Both the position numbers and the translations under genes were made by a program. Positions 17,001-24,925 of a stretch of 64,000 bases of DNA are shown here, in pieces. Every line of letters starts with the position of its first letter. Positions within the stretch are counted from its first letter, which is position 1. This DNA is from a virus. The notes under the pieces are model-generated. The model searched no databases. It had not been told where the DNA came from and worked only from the letters and a program-made list of their open reading frames with translations. The DNA lies in the IMG/VR virus record IMGVR_UViG_3300023174_002543, positions 62,001-126,000 of that record; one strand, given 5' to 3'.

Positions 17001-19137
17001 AGATAACGTTGTTACAGTTCCAGGAACTACTGATGCTGAAAAATTAGCAAACTTGGCTGATTTGCGTTTAGCAAACATTTATGCATACAATGCAAACTTT
17101 GGTGGTGTCGTATTCTCACAAGGTAATGTTACATTAGGTGCTGGATCATTCTTGAACGGTAATGTTAATGGTAATATCAGTGGTACTATTACTGTAACAG
17201 GTGGTAATGGTGCAATTCAATTTGCAAATGCAACCAATGCAATGACATCTAGTTCTAATTTGAATTTCAATGATTCTCTTGCTAGATTAACACTAGGTAA
17301 TGGAACAACTACCGGTGAACTTAAGGCTAATGTAGTAACTGCAAGTTATGTAGCAGGTACATTGACAACTGCAAGTCAGCCAAATGTAACTTCAGTTGGT
17401 ACACTAACAAGTTTAGATGTTACTAATGCAGTAACTGCAGGTTCATTCAAGTCTGACACATATCAGTATGCAAACGGTAGTCCAATCGACTTCCAAACTG
17501 CTGCAGGTAGTGCAACACAGATCCAGTTCAAGTCATCAAGTGGTAACGACTTAGATGCAAGTGCAAACTTAACATTTAATTCATCTACTAGTAACTTAAC
17601 AGTTAATGGTAACATTATTACTGGTGCAGGTTCTGGTGGTAATATCAGTGGTGCTAACGTAGTTAGCGCAACATTGTTCAGTGGTTCTGGTGCTAACTTA
17701 ACAAATATTAACGGTGCAAACGTAAGTGAAGTTGCATTAGCAACTAATGTTACTGCAAGCGCACAAGGTAATATTACTAGCGTTGGTACATTAACTGGAT
17801 TGACAATTGTTGCTAACGGTGACATTACTCTAAGCGGAGTAGACTCAAATATCAGTGGTGCTAATCTAATAAGTGCTGGTTACTTTAGTGGTAATGGTAG
17901 CGCATTGACTGGTGTAACTGCTACGTCAATGAATGCAGCTAATTTGACTGGTTCAACATTGTCAAGCAATGTAACAGGTTCTAGTTTAACTAGTGTTGGT
18001 ACATTAACAAGTTTAACTGTAACTGGTTCTATCACATCATCTACTGGTGACTTAGTTGCAACACTTGGTAATGTAAGTGGTAATGTTATTACAGGTACTA
18101 CATTAACTGGTACATTAAGTACTGCAGCACAACCAAACATTACAAGTGTTGGTACATTAACAAGTTTAACTGTTGCTAATACAGGTGGTTCTGGTAACAT
18201 TACTGCTGATAATGTATTTGCTAATGCAGGTATTGTAAGTGGTCAATACTTATACGGTAATGGTATAAACATCTCTAACATTGCTGGTGCTAACGTAAGT
18301 GGTTATGTACAGAATGCTAATATTGCAAATGTTGCTTACGCAGTGGCTGCAGGTAACATCACAGGTACTACATTGAACAGCAACATTGTAACTTCTAGTT
18401 TAACAACTGTTGGTACATTGGGTAGTTTAAGTGTAACTGCTACTATTACTGCTGGTAATGTACTTGCTAGTAATATTGGTAATGCAACAACAATCTTACG
18501 TGGTGATGGTGCTAATATTACAGGTGTAACAGCTAGTGCAATTGATGCAGGTAATTTAACTGGTCAAACATTATCAAGCAATGTAATTTACAGTAGCTTA
18601 ACATCTGTTGGTACACTAAGTGGACTAACTTCTAACGGTACTGTAAACTTTACTACTGCAAGTAACGTATCATTGGGCCCAGTCGCTAATGTTCATATTA
18701 CAGGCGGTACAACTGGTCAATATCTACAAACTGATGGTTCTGGTACATTAAGTTGGTCAACTGTCTCATTATCAAATATCAATAATGGTACAAGTAATGT
18801 CTCAGTAGCTAACAACGGTAACGTAACTGCCGCAATAGCCGGTAGTAATGTCATCACTATCGCTACAGCTGGATTAACTGTAACAGGTATCATTGAAGCA
18901 ACAGGAAATATTCTTGGTAATAATATTACTAGCAATAATTTCATTACTGCTAATGGTACAACTGCTGCAACAAGTGCAGCAACTGGTGCAATTAAATCAG
19001 AAGGGGGTATATCTGCTAAAGGTAACATCTACACAGGTGATGCATTAGGTTTCGCACATGGTTCTGGTAACACAGATAGTGCTGCATACATCAAATATAA
19101 CGCAACTGCAGGTAGCATAGACTTTATCTTCAATTAA
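14047..19137 (+). CDS. Very long stalk-repeat fibre protein, 1696 residues (paralogue C')
   Basis: The class II N-terminus (MAKLKSGTRVYGDA) is shared with the 19408 protein. The rest is nearly pure stalk vocabulary: two DP..GG...GW modules (about 50-105 and 900-990), repeated IQFN...ASANLTF units, QPNITS/QGNITS units, GSSLTSVGTL variants, NGSALTGVTA units and a GQYLQTDGSGTLSW unit near 1560. A tandem GNITTVN array lies at 16525-16695. The C-terminus (SAATGAIKSEGGI...GSIDFIFN) matches the short 12543 protein. Repeats of this type probably form trimeric beta-rich rods, so length would set fibre reach; that is inference. The ATG has an AAAGGAAAAATAAA leader. The protein is exceptionally poor in charged residues outside a few modules. 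Confidence 0.78.
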   Translation: MAKLKSGTRVYGDATVDQTLTVGNITISGNLVVQGQTTSVDSTVTRVEDPIFEIGGGEAGAALTSNDGKERGILMHYYDGAVKDAFMGWHTSNARFEFGAIATESSGNITVGTYGNLKAGVFFGDGGGLSNIVGGNVSGDVAAANYANYAGTVTGSAQSNITSTGTLTSLTVSGTSNVAAISSNGAITTSGSITANGASSNLTIGTSAANNSVANIYGDLNVTGNLNGTFTGTIGAKGSNTHVQFNDNGQQNGVAGFTFDKSTSTVSIANIVLAGAAGTANFKGDINLTGTSQTIAGANIKVDASTQLELEGGTANITLTSSNVKLATSGGTANLDNTGKLTVSGAADFAGGNFTVTTAGNIDAKRGDFTSIKNTGLTDNQLVFTTGNVLGGNAGLTYASNTLSANNFATTNANITGNITTKYNSGKLLTTDVGGNLIESNVSFSSNELTVANANITNTATIANLNITSLTTTGGLLFTGGASGNVTESATLTFTAITNTLSTTNITASGNVVANAITSNNLTATQLVFAGASKELTSDSHLTFTTVSNTLSTTNITASGNIIGARVTANNVADSEIAYANIDHTLVGASSFTYNAGTSTLSAPNVVSSSSIIGAKVSANNIADTQIAYANVDHTLVGSSSFTYTPLTGTLAANNVSVTSNVTAANVFASTVGNSATMLYGNGYNITGVVASSANAETLTGTYINAGVTGSSLTSLGTMNNITMGGANSISGGNLLSANYVTGTLTTAAQPNITSLGNLTAANVTGNLQAGGILTDNLYYANGGVWDLQQAAGDTSEIQFNNGDNFAASANFTFNSGSSTLTVTGTGNITTVNATTVTATTGNITTVNATTGNITTVNGTTGNITTVNATTVTATTGNITTVNTTDIVASGNANITGWLKAADTVITGNLTVTGTTTSVNTTTSQLTDPLLDLGNGANGAALTTNDAFDRGLVMHTRVAGTNKDLFMGWDTSNAEFVMAKNVTVSDNVVTVPGTTDAEKLANLADLRLANIYAYNANFGGVVFSQGNVTLGAGSFLNGNVNGNISGTITVTGGNGAIQFANATNAMTSSSNLNFNDSLARLTLGNGTTTGELKANVVTASYVAGTLTTASQPNVTSVGTLTSLDVTNAVTAGSFKSDTYQYANGSPIDFQTAAGSATQIQFKSSSGNDLDASANLTFNSSTSNLTVNGNIITGAGSGGNISGANVVSATLFSGSGANLTNINGANVSEVALATNVTASAQGNITSVGTLTGLTIVANGDITLSGVDSNISGANLISAGYFSGNGSALTGVTATSMNAANLTGSTLSSNVTGSSLTSVGTLTSLTVTGSITSSTGDLVATLGNVSGNVITGTTLTGTLSTAAQPNITSVGTLTSLTVANTGGSGNITADNVFANAGIVSGQYLYGNGINISNIAGANVSGYVQNANIANVAYAVAAGNITGTTLNSNIVTSSLTTVGTLGSLSVTATITAGNVLASNIGNATTILRGDGANITGVTASAIDAGNLTGQTLSSNVIYSSLTSVGTLSGLTSNGTVNFTTASNVSLGPVANVHITGGTTGQYLQTDGSGTLSWSTVSLSNINNGTSNVSVANNGNVTAAIAGSNVITIATAGLTVTGIIEATGNILGNNITSNNFITANGTTAATSAATGAIKSEGGISAKGNIYTGDALGFAHGSGNTDSAAYIKYNATAGSIDFIFN
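16525..16695 (+). repeat. Tandem array of five GNITTVN-coding repeats
   Basis: Five copies of the coding unit for GNITTVN start at 16525, 16570, 16600, 16630 and 16675, with spacings 45, 30, 30 and 45 bases. The longer spacings contain an extra TTVTA segment. The copies differ at a few synonymous positions. The array is in frame and would change fibre length in steps of 10 or 15 residues if it expands or contracts. Confidence 0.9.
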
Positions 19138-19148
19138 GGAGATAGGTC

Positions 19149-19379
19149 ATGACATCTAATGTTGCGGCTAGACTAGATAGATCCGGAAAGTTCTACACCA
19201 GAGATGGTGTAGTGCTTGACGAGGTTACTCAATCAACTCACGGTATTACGCCAACAAAGGTATATGCAGGTGAGTTGGATGAAGTGACAACTCCGGACAG
19301 TAATAGGGTCATGCAGCAAAAGAAAACGGGTAAACTTATTATTTCAGGAGTTTTTGACGAGGTGTCTGGAATAACATAA
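19149..19379 (+). CDS. Small fibre-associated protein (paralogue D', without LamG)
   Basis: This 76-residue protein has two conserved pieces: AARLDRSGKFYTRDG...HGITPTKVYAGELDEV (residues 6-46) and RVMQQKKTGKLIISGVFDEV (53-72). The same two pieces flank the LamG domain of the 13108 protein. A good ribosome site (AAGGAGATAGG) precedes ATG 19149, 11 bases after the giant fibre gene. It is more charged than its neighbours. Position after a fibre gene suggests a cap, chaperone or adaptor at the fibre end; nothing in the sequence proves this. The paired conservation with 13108 supports it being a real gene despite its size. Confidence 0.75.
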   Translation: MTSNVAARLDRSGKFYTRDGVVLDEVTQSTHGITPTKVYAGELDEVTTPDSNRVMQQKKTGKLIISGVFDEVSGIT

Positions 19380-19407
19380 GTAATAGTATAGGAATAAACC
19401 AGAGACC

Positions 19408-21783
19408 ATGGCACTATTAAAATCAGGTACAAGAATATACGGTAACGCTATTATAGACACTAATCTGTCTATTGATGGTACTACCGTATCCTCTGATTAT
19501 CAAACAGGTGCATTAGTAGTTAAGGGCGGGGTTGGCATCGCCGGTAACGTTTTTATTAATGCCAACTTAAACGCTAAAGATACATTAATTACAGGTAATC
19601 TAACAGTTACCGGTACAACCACAACTGTAAATTCAACTACTACCCAATTAGTAGATCCAGTCATTGATATAGGTGGAGGGGCAAATGGTGCTGCACTTAC
19701 TACTAATGACGGATTGGCTAGGGGTCTAGCATTAAATTATTATAACGTTGGTGCAAAGACAGCATTCTTAGGATTTGATAATGCAAATGGGCAATTTGCT
19801 TTTGGTAGTAACGTAAGTAATACTACAGGCACATTGACTATAAACACTTACGGTGATGTAAAAGCAAATAGTTTTGTTGGAAACCTAGTAGGTACTGCTA
19901 ATTTATCTCAAATAGAAGTTAACGGTATATCAAGATTTGGCAACGTGGGTAATGTTAAAATTACCGGCGGCGCTGATGGGTATGTGTTAAGAACAGACGG
20001 ACAAGGTAACTTAACTTGGACAACACCGTCGACTGCTGTTGCAGCTGGATCTAATAATCAAGTACAGTTTAACAACACTAATGCATTTAATGCTAGTGCT
20101 AACTTTACATTCAATAGTTCAACTAAGACATTAACAGTAGATAATATTGTTAGTAACGGTTCCGGGCTAACAAGTTTAACAGGTGCTAATGTAACTGGAT
20201 TTGTACCAAATGCAAATATAGCAAATACTGCATATAATGTTGATGGCGGCAATGTATCAGGGCAAGTAGGTAATGCATTAATAGCCGGTACAGTATATAC
20301 AAACGCACAACCAAATATAACTTCAGTTGGGACACTAAGTTCATTATCAGTTACCGGAAATATAAGTTCAGGTAACGCTACTTTAGGTAACTTAACAACA
20401 AGTAATTATTTTGTTGGTAATGGTAGTTTATTAACTTCAATAACTGGTGCTAATGTAACTGGTCAAGTAGCAAACGCATTAATAGCCGGTACTGTATATA
20501 CAAACGCACAACCAAATATCACAAGTGTCGGTAATCTAAGCAATTTATTTGTAGGTAATGCAACATCAAATGTAGTTATATCAAATGGTAATATAACTAC
20601 CTCAGGAGCATTAAGTGTTGGCGGCAATATTACAGCAAATTATATTACTGCTAACTTAGCATATGCTACTGGTTTAGGTGGTGCAGGTGGCGCAGCCGCA
20701 ACATATGTTACAAGTAACATTACAAGTATTGTGGCAGGTAGTACTATTGCAGTTGTAGCGGATTATGCTAATGCTAGTTATCCAGGTGGTGTATTTACAA
20801 TCGCACAATTGGGTCCGGTAACATTAAGCGCAACAGATGTTTGGACTGGCGGGACATCAACTAAAAATGCATACGCTAATTTTCTTGCAAGTTCAATCAA
20901 TACCAAAGATGTTAATGTTACATTAACATTAGCAAATGCTACATTTGACGTAAAAAGCACAGATAGTATAACGATTGGTGGTAGTAGCGTAACAGGTGCA
21001 AATCTGTTAGCATTGAATATTACTGGTAATGGAACATACACTATACCAAATACATATTTTAGTAGTACTGTTCAAACCACTACTACTAGTGCGGTCAGTA
21101 TAAGTTTAACTACAAGTAGAGGTGTTTATTCTAGTAGCGGAACAACACTTACTGCAACTCAACCAGTAGCATTTACATTAAATGCATTAACAGGTAGTTT
21201 CCCAAGTAGTTCAGTTCCTTACTTTAACTTAAATCAAAGTTTCAATTGGAGTGCTAGTGTAACTGGGACAGTAAGTTCTGGTAACATTACTTATAGCGGT
21301 GGCGCAATAAGTCCAACAAGTTTAACTGGTGCAGGTGCAACTAGTGGAAGTAGTGGAAGCATTGACAGTACATATAGTTATACTATAACATCCAGTGACT
21401 ATTATGGTGCTGGATTATATGGTTATGGTTCTAGAACAATACCAAGTACAGTAAATGGTACTGTAACTGCAGCAACAAAATACTATCCAGTATTCTATAA
21501 AATAACAAATAATTCAACTATACCAACGTTGACTACTAGCGATAGTTATCTAACACGTAACTATGCAATAGGTGATGGTGCAACAACTAGCGCAACAACT
21601 AGTCAATATTTATGGATAGCAATTCCAGGCACAAGTAGTCATACTTTTGCTTATACATTCTTAGGCAGTCAAGTTGGTCAAGATCCAGCAGTGACTGGCA
21701 GTCAAACAATTTCTGGATATTCTTATAATATCTATGGGTTCACGAATTTCTCTGTGGCCACTGCTTTATATACGGTGACATAA
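19408..21783 (+). CDS. Fibre protein with stalk repeats and C-terminal domain shared with the 8346 gene (paralogue A')
   Basis: The protein has 791 residues. The class II N-terminus MALLKSGTRIYGNA matches the 14047 protein. A module DP..DIGGG...NDGLARG...GFDN lies at about 90-145, then GYVLRTDGQGNLTW (about 190), an IQ-type unit VQFNNTNAFNASANFTF, and repeated GANVTG...ALIAGTVYTNAQPNITS units to about 390. From about 430 the large domain shared with the 8346 protein begins (SYPGGVFTIAQLGPV, SGSFPSSSVPYFNLNQSFNW, YGYGSRTIPSTVNGTV). It therefore combines the docking end of the C' family with the distal domain of the A family, a natural chimaera. The ATG follows GGAATAAACCAGAGACC, a modest ribosome site. 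Confidence 0.75.
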   Translation: MALLKSGTRIYGNAIIDTNLSIDGTTVSSDYQTGALVVKGGVGIAGNVFINANLNAKDTLITGNLTVTGTTTTVNSTTTQLVDPVIDIGGGANGAALTTNDGLARGLALNYYNVGAKTAFLGFDNANGQFAFGSNVSNTTGTLTINTYGDVKANSFVGNLVGTANLSQIEVNGISRFGNVGNVKITGGADGYVLRTDGQGNLTWTTPSTAVAAGSNNQVQFNNTNAFNASANFTFNSSTKTLTVDNIVSNGSGLTSLTGANVTGFVPNANIANTAYNVDGGNVSGQVGNALIAGTVYTNAQPNITSVGTLSSLSVTGNISSGNATLGNLTTSNYFVGNGSLLTSITGANVTGQVANALIAGTVYTNAQPNITSVGNLSNLFVGNATSNVVISNGNITTSGALSVGGNITANYITANLAYATGLGGAGGAAATYVTSNITSIVAGSTIAVVADYANASYPGGVFTIAQLGPVTLSATDVWTGGTSTKNAYANFLASSINTKDVNVTLTLANATFDVKSTDSITIGGSSVTGANLLALNITGNGTYTIPNTYFSSTVQTTTTSAVSISLTTSRGVYSSSGTTLTATQPVAFTLNALTGSFPSSSVPYFNLNQSFNWSASVTGTVSSGNITYSGGAISPTSLTGAGATSGSSGSIDSTYSYTITSSDYYGAGLYGYGSRTIPSTVNGTVTAATKYYPVFYKITNNSTIPTLTTSDSYLTRNYAIGDGATTSATTSQYLWIAIPGTSSHTFAYTFLGSQVGQDPAVTGSQTISGYSYNIYGFTNFSVATALYTVT

Positions 21784-21784
21784 T

Positions 21785-22714
21785 ATGGCATTAATATTCC
21801 CCGCACCAGCCCAGATTAAGAACTTATTAGCGCCGACTGATAATACTGATGCCGCAACCAAATTATATGTTGATAATCAAGTAAGTGGAGCAACTGTCAG
21901 TGTATCAGGTAGTAATACACAATTACAATTTAACAACGCCGGTTCTTTTGGTGCAAGTAGTAATTTAACATTTAATAGTTCAACTAATCTATTAACAGTT
22001 ACTGGTAATATTGCAACCAGTAATTTATCAGTAACAGGTAATGTGTCATTTACTGGTGCAAATGTAAGTTTAGGTAATATAAGTAATCTACGTATAAGTG
22101 GTGGTACTGCTGATTATGTTCTAAAAACAGATGGAACAGGCAATCTAAGTTGGACTGCACAAAGCGTAGGAACATTAACTGCTGACGTAGATGCATTTAC
22201 TGGTGATGGAAGCAATGTTGCATTCACATTAGCAAATACACCTGCAGGTGAAAACTTCACAATGGTTGCCGTACAAGGTGTACTACAGCCTAAAACAACT
22301 TATTCATTAAGTGGTAATGTATTAACATTTACTAGCGCACCCCCAAGCACAGCAGTAGTTGAAGTCACTACGTTTGGTGGCTCTGTTATGTCAGGTGGCG
22401 GTGGCGGCGGAACTAGTCCTGCGTTAACTTGGAACATTGCAAGTAGTAATGCAACAATGACTGCAAACAATGGATACTTTGTAGACACATCAAGTGGTGC
22501 AAAAACAATGACATTACCAACTAGTGCAACGTTAGGTGATACTATTCGTATCAATGACTTGGCTGGATCTTTCTCTACAAACAACTTAACAGTAGCAAGA
22601 AATGGTCATAAGATTCAGGGTATTGCACAAGATTTATTAGTAGATGTAGAACAAAGTAGTTTTGGTTTAGTATACAGTAACAGCACATATGGCTGGAAAG
22701 TATTGGAGTTATAA
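21785..22714 (+). CDS. Fibre protein with YVD motif and C-terminal tail-fibre domain (paralogue B')
   Basis: The 309-residue protein starts one base after the previous stop. The N-terminus (LIFPAPAQIKNLLAP, TDAATKLYVD) matches the 10234 protein, and QLQFNNAGSFGASSNLTF and DYVLKTDGTGNLSW follow. A module FTGDGSNVAFTLANTPAGEN...VQGVLQPKTTYSLSGN spans about 135-200, then a Gly-rich hinge (SGGGGGGTSP). The last 90 residues (GYFVDTSSGAKTMTLPTSAT, then GDTIRINDLAGSFSTNNLTV and SFGLVYSNSTYGWKVLEL) are a domain I know from many phage tail fibres. The stop overlaps the next ATG by one base (TAATG), implying translational coupling to the IPT/LamG gene. Confidence 0.77.
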   Translation: MALIFPAPAQIKNLLAPTDNTDAATKLYVDNQVSGATVSVSGSNTQLQFNNAGSFGASSNLTFNSSTNLLTVTGNIATSNLSVTGNVSFTGANVSLGNISNLRISGGTADYVLKTDGTGNLSWTAQSVGTLTADVDAFTGDGSNVAFTLANTPAGENFTMVAVQGVLQPKTTYSLSGNVLTFTSAPPSTAVVEVTTFGGSVMSGGGGGGTSPALTWNIASSNATMTANNGYFVDTSSGAKTMTLPTSATLGDTIRINDLAGSFSTNNLTVARNGHKIQGIAQDLLVDVEQSSFGLVYSNSTYGWKVLEL

Positions 22715-23964
22715 TGGCAACAAATTTAAAATCAGTTAAAGCATCTGCTCTTACTTCTGTTATAACTAGTGTTGCAAGCCCTGGTGTAAAGATAACTGGG
22801 TTAACATATCCAAGTGGTGCCAGTGCAGGAAATCCAGCAGGTGGCGAAACAATTACTGTTAATGGTAGTGGATTTAATACCGGTGCAATAGTGTATATTG
22901 ATACTACAAATTGCTCAACTACATATGTTAGTGCAACAAGTTTAACATTTACAAGTCCTGCTAAAAGCATAGCAAGTTATCATTTATTCGTTTACAATAC
23001 TGATGGTAGTTCAGGCATGTTGCCGGCGGGTATGATTTATAGCGCAATGCCAATATGGGTTACTAGTAGCGGATCATTGGGAATGGCTAGTATTGGATAT
23101 AGTTTTTCATCTACAGTGAGTGCTACCGGTGACGGTACAGTTACATACAGTTTAACTAGTGGTTCACTACCAACCGGCTTAAGTTTGAATACTAGTAGTG
23201 GTGTAATTTCAGGAACGACTGGTGGATCGGCATCAACCTTCAATTTTGTAATTTCTGCTACAGACAGTCAAAATCAAGTTACTACTAGAAGTTTTAGTAT
23301 AGAAACAAGTACTGGATCTGAATTACTCACCCCACCTAACAAAACTAAATTGTTAGGTTTACAATTTAATAGTAGTGGATTAACTGTTACTGGTTCTTGG
23401 ACAGTTACTACATATGGCTCATTGTCATATCAAACAACCGGTGGCGTAAGAAATACAGGCTATGCGACAGGATGGAGTACAACTAATTACCTAACAATAA
23501 ATCAAATAAATAATGCTACCGCCTCTACTATGAGAGATAAAACATACATGGCTTGGTATAAAGGCACACAAACTGCTGCTAAACCAACCGGAAATTATTC
23601 TCCGTCAGTTCCTATTTTTGCTGAACTAACTGGTTCAGTTTATTGGGGACTTGGCATAGATGACGGCAAAATAGCTGTATCTAATGGAGGTCAAAATAAA
23701 GGATCTACTTCAATTAATACCGGTAGTTGGTTTTTCTTAGCATGGGTAGTGAAATCAAATTCTGATGTTGACGCATATGTTAATGGTGTTAAAGAACTAA
23801 CAAATATTGCAGTAAACAATAGTTATCCGGGTACTAAGTATATAGGAAACGGATATAATTACGGGCCAATGGAAAATCCTACTGCATTAGACGCTATTCA
23901 AATAATAGATGGGGAGTTAACCGGTGCTGAGATACTTTCTATATATACACAAGGTACACAATGA
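22714..23964 (+). CDS. IPT/TIG - putative Ig - LamG-like adhesin
   Basis: The protein has 416 residues. Residues 24-110 look like an IPT/TIG fold (GVKITGLTYPSG..., GGETITVNGSGFNTGAIVYI). Residues 111-198 look like a He_PIG-type Ig domain (WVTSSGSLGMASIGYSFSST, GSLPTGLSLNTSSGVISGT, ISATDSQNQVTTRSFSI). Residues 205-416 are a divergent LamG domain with TYMAWYKGTQTAAKP, WFFLAWVVKSNSDVDAYVNG and IQIIDGELTGAEILSIY. The 31680 protein has the same IPT and Ig order. Such domains are typical of surface adhesins. The ATG overlaps the upstream stop by 1 base and the stop overlaps the next ATG by 4 (ATGA), so three genes are probably translated together and co-assembled. Confidence 0.78.
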   Translation: MATNLKSVKASALTSVITSVASPGVKITGLTYPSGASAGNPAGGETITVNGSGFNTGAIVYIDTTNCSTTYVSATSLTFTSPAKSIASYHLFVYNTDGSSGMLPAGMIYSAMPIWVTSSGSLGMASIGYSFSSTVSATGDGTVTYSLTSGSLPTGLSLNTSSGVISGTTGGSASTFNFVISATDSQNQVTTRSFSIETSTGSELLTPPNKTKLLGLQFNSSGLTVTGSWTVTTYGSLSYQTTGGVRNTGYATGWSTTNYLTINQINNATASTMRDKTYMAWYKGTQTAAKPTGNYSPSVPIFAELTGSVYWGLGIDDGKIAVSNGGQNKGSTSINTGSWFFLAWVVKSNSDVDAYVNGVKELTNIAVNNSYPGTKYIGNGYNYGPMENPTALDAIQIIDGELTGAEILSIYTQGTQ

Positions 23965-24851
23965 GTTTAAGTATAGGACCAGGAATATCAATAGGCGGTG
24001 GAATAAACTTTCTACAAGAAGGTAGTGGGCCTACGATTGATTACTTAGTAGTTGCTGGCGGCGGCTCAGGCGGAACAGGATACTATGGTGGCGGTGGCGG
24101 AGCCGGCGGCGTTTTAGAATCATCTACTACTATCTCACCGGGAGTAACATACACTATCACTGTGGGCACAGGCGGTGTTGGTACCACGACTCAAACCAAT
24201 AGAGGTGGTAATGGTGGTAATAGTTCTATAAGTGGATCAGGATTTTCAACCATTACTGCTATAGGTGGTGGCGGTGGCGGCAGTCGCAATAATGATACAG
24301 CAAACGGAAACGCAACCGGAGCAAACGGTGGATCCGGCGGTGGCACGGCTTTCCCTCCTACTAGTGTGGGTGGTCGAGGAGTTTACCCAGGATCAGCATA
24401 TCTGAGCCAGACACGGCAAGGATATGATGGTGCTCCTGCGCCAGTGTACGGAACAGACTACGGGTCTGGTGGTGGTGGAGCCGGGGGAGAAGGAAAATGT
24501 CTCAGCGTTAATTCCACAGTCGACGGCGGCGTAGGAATACAATCATCTATAACAGGCACATCAACATATTATGGTGGCGGAGGTGGAGGCGCATATGGCA
24601 GCGGCAGCGGTGGCACAGGAGGTGGAGGCAATAGAAATACTGCTGGTACGGCAAATACAGGCGGAGGCGGTGGCGGCGCTACCGACAATAATGGTCAGGG
24701 TGGTAACGGTGGCTCAGGGGTGGTAATAATTCGCTATGCAGATACATTCGCAGCCGCAAGTAGTACAATAGGATTAGCAGCAGGATATCCTGTCGTTAGC
24801 GGTGGATATAGAATATACAAATGGATCACTAGTGGTTCAATTACATTTTGA
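23961..24851 (+). CDS. Glycine-rich adhesin-like tip protein 1
   Basis: The 296-residue protein overlaps the previous gene by four bases. After a short N-terminus (LSIGPGISIGGGINF) comes DYLVVAGGGSGG and then glycine runs through residue 260 (GGGGGAGG, GGGGGSR, GGGGGGATDNNGQGG). The C-terminus ends GGYRIYKWITSGSITF, nearly the same ending as the 30513 protein. Glycine-rich phage proteins such as the gp38 adhesins of some T4-like phages fold as packed polyglycine II helices at fibre tips; applying that here is inference. There are four such genes in the window, each behind a fibre or adhesin gene. GC content is visibly higher because of the GGN codons. Confidence 0.78.
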   Translation: MSLSIGPGISIGGGINFLQEGSGPTIDYLVVAGGGSGGTGYYGGGGGAGGVLESSTTISPGVTYTITVGTGGVGTTTQTNRGGNGGNSSISGSGFSTITAIGGGGGGSRNNDTANGNATGANGGSGGGTAFPPTSVGGRGVYPGSAYLSQTRQGYDGAPAPVYGTDYGSGGGGAGGEGKCLSVNSTVDGGVGIQSSITGTSTYYGGGGGGAYGSGSGGTGGGGNRNTAGTANTGGGGGGATDNNGQGGNGGSGVVIIRYADTFAAASSTIGLAAGYPVVSGGYRIYKWITSGSITF

Positions 24852-24892
24852 GAGTAAGTAATAATTTGTACATATGATAAAAGCAAATTATA

Positions 24893-24900
24893 GATAAATA
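24893..24900 (+). promoter_or_regulatory. Putative T4-type late promoter (GATAAATA)
   Basis: GATAAATA, same box as at 3239, 26916 and 49110. It lies in the 74-base gap before the 24926 gene, with an AAAAGGGG ribosome site between it and the ATG. An 8-bp inverted repeat (ATAATTTG 24861-24868, CAAATTAT 24884-24891) directly precedes it; it lacks a T tract, so I do not call it a terminator. Confidence 0.6.
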
Positions 24901-24925
24901 TATACAATAAAAGGGGTTTTCAACC

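Noticed and set aside
15186-17078. Reverse-strand open frames opposite the 14047 fibre (15186-15824 and 16440-17078)
   Set aside because: Repetitive Val/Pro/Leu products mirror the stalk repeats on the other strand; AT-rich biased codons lack reverse stops. They are shadows.
24861-24891. AT-rich inverted repeat as a terminator after the 23961 gene
   Set aside because: The 8-bp stem has a 15-base loop and only one G-C pair and is followed by TAGATAAATA, with no T tract.
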